A stretch of DNA of 7,256 bases. It comes from Anaerolineae bacterium. Lineage in GTDB: Bacteria > Chloroflexota > Anaerolineae > E26-bin7. Position numbers and translations under genes: made by a program. Position 1 is the first letter of the stretch, and the number at the start of each line of letters is the position of its first letter. A model generated the notes under the pieces. The model did not search any database and was not told the origin of the DNA. It was given only the letters and a program-made list of their open reading frames with translations. The stretch covers positions 1-7,256 of the forward strand of contig JAOZOT010000174.1 in the NCBI GenBank assembly GCA_029933115.1, in the 5' to 3' direction. Of the stretch, positions 1 through 4,568 are shown piece after piece.

Positions 1-4
1 CGTC

Positions 5-11
5 AAAGGAG
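5..11 (+). promoter_or_regulatory. Ribosome binding site of the first membrane-protein gene
   Basis: An AAAGGAG sequence lies 7 nt before the ATG at 19. This is close to the ideal Shine-Dalgarno sequence and spacing, and it supports that start over the next in-frame methionines (residues 66 and 67). Any promoter lies outside the window. Confidence 0.75.
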
Positions 12-18
12 CGTCCAC

Positions 19-852
19 ATGAAATTGAGATGGTACGGCCTGCTAGGCTTGGTCATTGTAATCTGTGCCGAGATCTTGCTCTTCCTGAGAGTGGAACTGG
101 TCACTATCTGGTTCACGCCCATCGTCTGGACAGGGTACATCCTGTTTGTAGATAGCCTGGTGCTCAGGCTCAGAGGAGAGTCGCTGATTCACAACCGCCG
201 AAAAGAGTTCCTCATGATGCTCTGGCTGTCCATCTTTTTCTGGCTGGTGTTCGAGGTCTACAATCTTTTTCTCAAGAATTGGTATTATGTCAATCTGCCA
301 CCCCAAGCCTGGCAGCGCAACCTGGGCTACGGTTGGGCTTTCGCCACCATATTCCCTGGCATCTTTGAGACGACGGAGCTTCTGGAAGCTCTTTTCCCCT
401 TCCACCGCATCCGCAGGCCCCCGTTCCGCTTCTCCGACTTTTTGTTGAGCCTGTCCGTCGTGGTCGGTGTGCTCTATGTGGTTGTGCCTCCGCTCCTGCC
501 CTACCACATCGCCCGCTATCTCTTCGGCTTCGTGTGGCTGGGGTTCTTCTTCCTGGTGGACCCCCTCAACATGCAATTGGGGGCGCCTTCGATTCTGAGG
601 GATTGGGAAGAGGGTCGGCCAGGCAGGACCTACGCCCTGTTGCTCGGCGGCTTCGTCTGCGGCATCTTGTGGGAGTTCTGGAACTATTGGGCGCGCACCA
701 AATGGATCTACGCCGTGCCCATCCTCTCCGAGATCAAAGTCTTTGAGATGCCTGTCCTGGGTTTTCTCGGCTTCCCCCCTTTCGCCGTAGAGTGCTATGT
801 CCTCTATCACCTGGCCAAAAAGGCGTTGCGGGGAGATGTGATGTGGAAATGA
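19..852 (+). CDS. Uncharacterised eight-helix membrane protein with internal duplication
   Basis: I do not recognise a named family. The 277-residue product is very hydrophobic, with about eight likely membrane helices near residues 5-23, 32-50, 64-84, 103-125, 139-160, 165-184, 204-224 and 244-264. It has no cleavable signal peptide and no obvious catalytic motif. The two halves resemble each other. V36-W37-x-G39 followed by V44-D45 in the first half matches V172-W173-x-G175 followed by V180-D181 in the second. E79-x-x-N82 followed by W88 matches E219-x-x-N222 followed by W229. This suggests an ancestral 4+4 helix duplication, with Glu and Asn at equivalent places in the membrane. A good ribosome binding site supports the start. 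The stop overlaps the start of the phosphoesterase gene (ATGA), so the two are probably cotranslated. A transporter or membrane-enzyme role is possible, but the sequence shows no substrate. Confidence 0.85.
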   Translation: MKLRWYGLLGLVIVICAEILLFLRVELVTIWFTPIVWTGYILFVDSLVLRLRGESLIHNRRKEFLMMLWLSIFFWLVFEVYNLFLKNWYYVNLPPQAWQRNLGYGWAFATIFPGIFETTELLEALFPFHRIRRPPFRFSDFLLSLSVVVGVLYVVVPPLLPYHIARYLFGFVWLGFFFLVDPLNMQLGAPSILRDWEEGRPGRTYALLLGGFVCGILWEFWNYWARTKWIYAVPILSEIKVFEMPVLGFLGFPPFAVECYVLYHLAKKALRGDVMWK

Positions 853-1844
853 GTGGGAAACTGAGCAAGAGGACAAAGCGAACGATCACCCTCGCCATTG
901 TGCTGACCATCGTGGCTCTTTTCAGCCTGGTTGGTCGCATCCCGGCCCAGGGCGGTTCGCTGACCTTTATGGTGGTGGGGGATACCAGAAGTGACCACGC
1001 CGCGCATCAGATGGTCGTGGACAAGATGCTGGAGGTGGGGCCGCCGCCCTTTTATCTGCACACCGGCGACTTTGTAGAAGACGGCTCGGATATGTCGCAG
1101 TGGGATACGTTCCTCGACATCGAGCGCGACCTGATGGCGGTCTCGACCCTCTACCCATCAATGGGGAACCACGAAAGGAACCACCAGAATTACTTCGACG
1201 TGTTGAGCCCCCCAGGCCCCTGGTACTCTTTCGACAGCGGCGACGCCCACTTTGTCTGCCTACAGGTGGATGGCTACGGCAACTACGCCCCCGGAGGAAC
1301 TCAATACGAATGGCTGGTCAATGACTTGGCGGGTACATCGAAGCCGTGGAAGTTCGTCTTCTTCCACATCCCACCCTATAGCTCTGGCGGGCACGGTAGC
1401 GACCTCAACGTGCGCCAGACGCTGAGCCCGCTATTCGAGCAATACGGCGTGACCATCGTCTTTAACGGTCACGATCACGACTACGAGCGGAGCGTGGCCA
1501 ACGGCGTGACCTACATCGTGACCGGTGGCGGGGGCGCGCCTCTGTATCCGAAAGCACGGGACAATCCGGCCAGTGTCTACTTTGCCCGCGCCTACCATTT
1601 TGTGCAGATCACCCTCTCCGGCAACACCCTCTACGGTGTGGCTATCGAGCCCGATGGAACCGAGTTCGACCACTTTACCATCGTGTTGGAGGGGGCAACG
1701 CCGACAGCCACCCTGACGCCGACGCTCACAAAGACACCTACTGAGACCTCAACGTCCACAAGGACGGCTACGCCTGTAGGGGCGTCGGGTGCTCAGCGGA
1801 TTTACCTGCCCCTTATCATGAAAGCCTACGATAGAGGACGTTGA
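849..1844 (+). CDS. Exported calcineurin-like metallophosphoesterase with Thr/Pro linker and C-terminal tail
   Basis: The 331-residue protein is predicted to hydrolyse phosphate esters outside the cytoplasmic membrane; its substrate cannot be read from the sequence. A Lys/Arg-rich start and a hydrophobic stretch at about 13-29, followed by I-P-A-Q-G-G, look like a signal peptide or signal anchor. The two-metal phosphoesterase motifs appear in order: G44-D45-T-R, G73-D74, G106-N-H-E109, H173 in F-H-I-P-P-Y, and G207-H-D-H210. The G-H-D-H-D-Y-E-R segment resembles purple acid phosphatases, but the Tyr of their G-D-x-x-Y motif is absent, so I keep the general family name. Residues 284-309 are a Thr/Pro-rich linker. 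Residues 317-325 (R-I-Y-L-P-L-I-M-K) form a terminal motif that I associate with exported Chloroflexota proteins. The frame is open back to an ATG at 792, but the ATG at 849 overlaps the previous stop and directly precedes the signal sequence, so I prefer it. Confidence 0.9.
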   Translation: MSGKLSKRTKRTITLAIVLTIVALFSLVGRIPAQGGSLTFMVVGDTRSDHAAHQMVVDKMLEVGPPPFYLHTGDFVEDGSDMSQWDTFLDIERDLMAVSTLYPSMGNHERNHQNYFDVLSPPGPWYSFDSGDAHFVCLQVDGYGNYAPGGTQYEWLVNDLAGTSKPWKFVFFHIPPYSSGGHGSDLNVRQTLSPLFEQYGVTIVFNGHDHDYERSVANGVTYIVTGGGGAPLYPKARDNPASVYFARAYHFVQITLSGNTLYGVAIEPDGTEFDHFTIVLEGATPTATLTPTLTKTPTETSTSTRTATPVGASGAQRIYLPLIMKAYDRGR

Positions 1845-1878
1845 GGTCGCTGCAACGGGAGGAAACCCACAGCCCACG

Positions 1879-1895
1879 ATTCACGACTCGTGAAT
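1879..1895. repeat. Perfect 8-bp inverted repeat at the convergent gene ends
   Basis: Two 8-bp arms (ATTCACGA and TCGTGAAT) flank a single C. As RNA this would fold as a 7-bp stem with a 3-nt loop. It covers the ccmC stop codon (1881-1883) and sits just beyond the end of the phosphoesterase gene, where a bidirectional terminator would be expected. Neither strand has a T-run after the stem, so it is not a canonical intrinsic terminator. It could be an mRNA 3'-end stabiliser, a degenerate terminator or a copy of a small dispersed palindrome. Confidence 0.5.
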
Positions 1896-2588
1896 TCGCA
1901 ACTTGAGCCCCTCGACCTCGTGGCGCATCCCCTCCAGGCGGACCCGCTGGATGAGCAACGCCACATACAGAAGGGTGAACGCCCCCAAACAAAACAGGAA
2001 AGTGCTCAGCATCCGTGGGGAACCGCGCAGGCCTCCGCTGCCAAAGACGATAGGATGAGCAATGCCCTGACCCCACCAGCGCACAGCTCCGAAGACGATG
2101 GGCACGTCCAGGAAACCCACTATGCCCAGCACAGCCGCCAGACGAGCCCGCCGCGCTTCATCATCCACGGTATTGCGCAACATCAAATAGGCGAAATAGA
2201 TCAGCCACAGCACGGCCACTGTGGACAGCTTGGGGTCGGCCCACACCCACCATACCCCCCAGGTAGGCTTGGCCCACAAAGGGCCGGTAGTGACGACCAT
2301 GGTCGTGAAAACCAGCCCAATCTCCACCGATGAGAGAGCCAGGACATCCCAATGGCGTCCCCCTTTCCAAAGGTAGGCGATGCTGGCTACAAAAGTCACA
2401 AAAAAGGCCAGGAAACCCACCCAGGCCGAAGGCACGTGGAAGTAAAAGATACGCTGTGCGATCTGGGCTGCCCCCACCAAATTGGCGGCCGGAGGCGCAT
2501 AGACCAAGGCCAGGTAGAGGGCAACCAGCACAGCCAGAGCGGTGACGCCGTTCAGAACATTGCTCGCTGCAAAACTACGCGTGTTCAC
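1881..2588 (-). CDS. ccmC: Haem handling protein CcmC (System I cytochrome c maturation)
   Basis: CcmC is an integral membrane protein that delivers haem to the chaperone CcmE on the outer face of the cytoplasmic membrane. The 235-residue product has the family layout: six hydrophobic segments, H51 in F-Y-F-H-V-P-S-A-W, a tryptophan-rich segment at W110-G-V-W-W-V-W116, and H178 in G-I-A-H-P-I. In the family, the two histidines ligand haem and the Trp-rich segment packs against it. The Trp motif is unusual. The family pattern as I know it is W-G-x-W-W-x-W-D-x-R-L-T; here A117 lies between the last Trp and D118, and P-K-L-S follows. After the last helix, residues 214-235 form a short charged helix with coiled-coil character. 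The start codon is GTG, 5 nt after a strong GGAGG, and no in-frame start lies just upstream. It is the last gene of the visible operon. Confidence 0.93.
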   Translation of the reverse strand: MNTRSFAASNVLNGVTALAVLVALYLALVYAPPAANLVGAAQIAQRIFYFHVPSAWVGFLAFFVTFVASIAYLWKGGRHWDVLALSSVEIGLVFTTMVVTTGPLWAKPTWGVWWVWADPKLSTVAVLWLIYFAYLMLRNTVDDEARRARLAAVLGIVGFLDVPIVFGAVRWWGQGIAHPIVFGSGGLRGSPRMLSTFLFCLGAFTLLYVALLIQRVRLEGMRHEVEGLKLRIHES

Positions 2589-2593
2589 ACAAC

Positions 2594-2600
2594 CCTCCTT
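2594..2600 (-). promoter_or_regulatory. Strong ribosome binding site of ccmC
   Basis: Read on the minus strand, AAGGAGG lies about 5 nt before the GTG codon at 2588-2586. It fixes the non-ATG start of ccmC. The G-rich tract at 2611-2657 lies immediately upstream, so a structure formed there could affect access to this site. Confidence 0.75.
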
Positions 2601-2603
2601 TTC

Positions 2604-2659
2604 CTAACCACCCAACACCCAACCACCCAACCACCTATCCCCCCACCCACCTAACCCAC
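2604..2659 (-). repeat. G-rich repetitive ccmB-ccmC spacer, possible G-quadruplex
   Basis: The coding-strand RNA of this spacer consists almost entirely of short G runs separated by T, TT or TA. On the plus strand, the C runs of three or more lie at 2611-2613, 2618-2620, 2626-2628, 2639-2644, 2646-2648 and 2655-2657, with one more at 2593-2595 inside the ribosome binding site. The unit TAGGTGGGT occurs twice in tandem, followed by variants of GGTTGGGTG. Four G runs with loops of 10, 5 and 4 nt satisfy a simple three-tetrad quadruplex pattern. It resembles a slipped low-complexity tract rather than a coding remnant. Whether it folds or regulates is inference. Confidence 0.6.
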
Positions 2660-3325
2660 CTACTCTTCCACCACATACTCGAAAGTCATGTAAGACACCG
2701 TCAAGAAAATCACATCAAAGCCGACCAACAAATTCAGCCAGTTTCGCATCTCCGAAAGGGGCTGACCGTCGAGGAGGCCACCGGTGATCTTGACGGCAGC
2801 GATCATCAGCGGCACCACAATGGGGAAAAGCAGGATGGGTAACATGACCTCCCGGGCACGGGTGTGGACAGCGATGGCAGAGAACAAAGTGCCCACTCCG
2901 GCAAATCCCACAGTCCCCAGGACAATGACCAGAATCAGAGCTGGGCTGAAGAGGGGCGGGTTGAACAAAATCCAGAAGATAGGCAGGACAATGGCCTCGA
3001 CCACCGACATGAAAATCAGGTTGCCCAACATCTTGCCGAAGTAGATGGCGCTGCGGTCTACCGGGGCCAGCAAGAGGCCCTCCAGGCAGCCCTTGTCCTT
3101 TTCGAGGATGAAGGAGCGGTTCAGGCCCAACATACCGGCGAAGGTAAAGGCCACCCACAGCACCCCCGGCGCTACTTGCTTGACGTTGGCCACGCGCAGC
3201 TCGAAGGCAAAGTTAAAGATGACGATGACCAGCAAAGCAAAGACGAACATCGAACTGAACATCTCTTTGGTGCGCAGTTCGGCGATGATGTCCTTGTGGA
3301 CGATGGCCAGGATTTTGTACAGCAT
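2660..3325 (-). CDS. ccmB: Cytochrome c maturation ABC permease CcmB
   Basis: CcmB is the membrane subunit that pairs with the ATPase CcmA. In System I, the CcmAB complex with CcmC uses ATP to release haem-loaded CcmE. The 221-residue length is normal and there are about six hydrophobic segments. Recognisable family segments are the amphipathic start H10-K-D-I-I-A-E-L-R-T-K20, the conserved cytoplasmic loop G67-L-N-R-S-F then E75-K-D-K-G and L81-E-G-L-L-L-A-P-V-D-R91, and F167-P-I-V-V-P-L-M-I-A-A. The ATG lies 3 nt after the stop of the nucleotidyltransferase gene. Only weak purine-rich sequence precedes it; the GGTGA further upstream is too distant. Its translation therefore probably depends on ribosomes finishing the upstream gene. 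It is normally adjacent to ccmA; here a nucleotidyltransferase gene and a palindrome-rich gap separate them. Confidence 0.94.
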   Translation of the reverse strand: MLYKILAIVHKDIIAELRTKEMFSSMFVFALLVIVIFNFAFELRVANVKQVAPGVLWVAFTFAGMLGLNRSFILEKDKGCLEGLLLAPVDRSAIYFGKMLGNLIFMSVVEAIVLPIFWILFNPPLFSPALILVIVLGTVGFAGVGTLFSAIAVHTRAREVMLPILLFPIVVPLMIAAVKITGGLLDGQPLSEMRNWLNLLVGFDVIFLTVSYMTFEYVVEE

Positions 3326-3328
3326 CTT

Positions 3329-3691
3329 TCAAACTTCACCGGGTTTGAAAACATTCAGCACCGGAATGCCATCACGGGTCATCCGCTCGACAGTCGTCCT
3401 GACCTGTTCATACTCTTCTTCTGCGTACACGTGTGGCTCAAGGCGGCGGATGTCCAGTGTCCGTTTGACCAGCGCATAAGCATCCTCACGGGGCACACCG
3501 GTATAAATAACGAGCAGGTCAATATCACTGGCGACTGTTTGTGTGCCTTTGGCGTAAGAGCCGAACAGCACCACCTGTTTCAAGGGAAGCTTCCCTTGCA
3601 GCACCGGCATGCGCCGGCGCAGCAAAACCAGCAAGCCTTCACGACTGAAGGGTGGATAAAAGACTCTCACAGAATCTGCACTTCGCTCCAT
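3329..3691 (-). CDS. Small nucleotidyltransferase-domain protein (MNT/KNTase-like)
   Basis: The 120-residue protein consists of a minimal nucleotidyltransferase fold, the class that transfers NMP from an NTP and includes MntA antitoxins and the kanamycin nucleotidyltransferase core. The signature is clear: G44-S45-Y-A-K-G, then S55-D56-I-D58-L-L, giving the G-S and D-x-D metal-binding residues. A third acidic residue could be E85 in R-L-E-P-H-V-Y, which would replace the usual Asp; this is a guess. It has no signal peptide or membrane segment, so it should be cytoplasmic. MNT proteins often pair with a HEPN partner, but none is encoded in this window. It lies between ccmA and ccmB in the same direction and ends 3 nt before ccmB. 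A GGTGA sequence 4 nt before its ATG can serve as the ribosome binding site. Its substrate and any link to cytochrome maturation are unknown. Confidence 0.88.
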   Translation of the reverse strand: MERSADSVRVFYPPFSREGLLVLLRRRMPVLQGKLPLKQVVLFGSYAKGTQTVASDIDLLVIYTGVPREDAYALVKRTLDIRRLEPHVYAEEEYEQVRTTVERMTRDGIPVLNVFKPGEV

Positions 3692-3849
3692 GGGCTCACC
3701 AGCCTTTGATCGCCGAAGGGTAACTGCTCACTTCAGGGCGCCCCTGAGTCGCCGAAGCCCCCCATGGCCAGAGTTCGTAGTGCGCCCTGCAGGGCGTTTC
3801 TGAAGCGCTGAAGCGCTCACTATGAGCATTTTTCAGACGCGCTGTCCAC
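3692..3849. repeat. Palindrome-dense intergenic element between ccmA and the nucleotidyltransferase
   Basis: This 158-bp gap carries several short symmetrical elements. TCAGGG/CCCTGA with a 3-nt loop lies at 3733-3747. A perfect 14-bp palindrome, CGCCCTGCAGGGCG, is at 3783-3796. GAAGCGCT occurs twice in tandem at 3802-3817; because AGCGCT is its own complement, the pair can also fold. GCTCA/TGAGC with a 3-nt loop is at 3815-3827. TCGCCGAAG is repeated directly at 3710-3718 and 3749-3757, and GCTCAC occurs at 3694, 3726 and 3815. The gap shows no gene-like coding content. This density in an otherwise tight operon suggests a small non-autonomous repeat (REP- or MITE-like) or an mRNA-processing region. 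No target-site duplication was found. Confidence 0.55.
3819..3848 (-). promoter_or_regulatory. Weak candidate promoter before the nucleotidyltransferase
   Basis: On the minus strand, TGGACA (plus 3843-3848) and CATAGT (plus 3819-3824) are separated by 18 nt. They match the sigma-70 -35 and -10 consensus at 5 of 6 and 4 of 6 positions. They would allow nucleotidyltransferase-ccmB-ccmC to be transcribed separately from ccmF-ccmA. Such matches arise easily by chance, so this is only a candidate. Confidence 0.2.
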
Positions 3850-4554
3850 CTAGATGCTCCCACGCACAGAGCGGTAGTATACCTCTCGGAAGCTGTCTGC
3901 ATCCAACGCGCTTTTGTCGGCCTGATAAGCGATCCGCCCCCCGACCAGGACGGCCACCCGATCCCCCATCGAAAGCCCTCGCTCCAGATTGTGGGTGGTC
4001 ATCAACACCGTGCGACCCTCCGCGCCAACGGTGGCCAGCAGCTTGTGCAACATCTCAGCAGCGTGCTGATCCAGGCCCGTGTCCGGCTCATCCAGGAGTA
4101 GGACCGAGGGCCGGTGCAGAATGGCCCGGGCGATGGCCAGGCGCTGCTGCATCCCTCGTGAGAAGGTGCGCACCGGGTCGTGACGCCAGCCCTCCAGACC
4201 CACCTGCTGCAATACCACCCCAATGCGGTCCTCCAGGTTGGGCACATCGTACATCCGGCCATAGAAACGCAGATTCTCATCAGGTGTCAGATCACCGTAG
4301 AGCAAGGTCTGATGAGAGACCAACCCCATGCGTCTTCTTATGTCAATGGATTCGTCAGTCAGGTCTAAACCATCAATCAGCACTGTGCCGCTTGTGGCTT
4401 TGCTCAAGGTGGCCAGGATGCGGATGAGAGTGGTCTTGCCTGCCCCGTTGGGGCCTACCAAGGTCAGGAATTGGCCGTCGGCCACCTCCAGGTCTATGCC
4501 TTTGAGAACGGCCTTGCGCCCAAAGGATTTGACCAATCCTCTGATTTCTATCAT
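3850..4554 (-). CDS. ccmA: Haem maturation ABC ATPase CcmA
   Basis: This is the cytoplasmic ATPase that works with CcmB and CcmC to release haem-bound CcmE during cytochrome c maturation. All ABC motifs are present in the 234 residues: Walker A G34-P-N-G-A-G-K-T-T42, a Q-loop region near H81-Q82, signature F131-S-R-G-M-Q-Q-R138, Walker B V151-L-L-L-D-E-P157 with catalytic E156, D-loop T159-G-L-D162, and H-loop H188. The signature begins F-S-R-G-M instead of the common L-S-x-G-Q, as is frequent in CcmA-like ATPases. The protein is somewhat longer than the roughly 205-residue proteobacterial CcmA because of its C-terminal end. The motifs alone fit any ABC exporter ATPase; the neighbouring ccmF, ccmB and ccmC support the ccmA name. 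Its ATG follows the upstream stop by 14 nt, with GGGAAGG just before it at rather short spacing. The expected direct neighbour ccmB is displaced downstream. Confidence 0.9.
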   Translation of the reverse strand: MIEIRGLVKSFGRKAVLKGIDLEVADGQFLTLVGPNGAGKTTLIRILATLSKATSGTVLIDGLDLTDESIDIRRRMGLVSHQTLLYGDLTPDENLRFYGRMYDVPNLEDRIGVVLQQVGLEGWRHDPVRTFSRGMQQRLAIARAILHRPSVLLLDEPDTGLDQHAAEMLHKLLATVGAEGRTVLMTTHNLERGLSMGDRVAVLVGGRIAYQADKSALDADSFREVYYRSVRGSI

Positions 4555-4568
4555 CGCCTTCCCGGCCC

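Noticed and set aside
792..848. 19-residue N-terminal extension of the phosphoesterase
   Set aside because: It lies inside the upstream gene and would put a non-signal sequence before the Lys-rich signal peptide. The ATGA overlap at 849 is the simpler start.
43..876. Long open frame antisense to the first membrane protein
   Set aside because: Its translation is a charged His/Glu/Gln-rich sequence without family motifs, typical of the complement of a hydrophobic gene. The plus-strand gene has a good ribosome binding site and membrane pattern.
849..1844. Calling the phosphoesterase a purple acid phosphatase
   Set aside because: G-N-H-E and G-H-x-H are shared, but the Tyr of the G-D-x-x-Y motif that gives purple acid phosphatases their colour is not present.
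2604..2659. CRISPR or telomere-like array in the ccmB-ccmC spacer
   Set aside because: The repeats are short, irregular and have no spacers of constant length. The occasional GGGTTAGG match is part of a general G/T-rich tract.
3329..3691. MNT/HEPN toxin-antitoxin module
   Set aside because: Only the MNT-like half is present. The neighbours are ccmA and ccmB, and no HEPN-type R-x4-6-H helical protein is encoded nearby.
2864..3709. Open frame of 281 codons antisense to ccmB and the nucleotidyltransferase
   Set aside because: Both minus-strand genes show clear family motifs across this stretch. The plus-strand translation is low-complexity Gln/His/Asp-rich with no recognisable domain.
3696..3902. 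68-codon frame on the minus strand across the ccmA-nucleotidyltransferase gap
   Set aside because: It begins inside the 3' end of ccmA and otherwise translates the palindromic repeat DNA; the product shows no domain or membrane segment.
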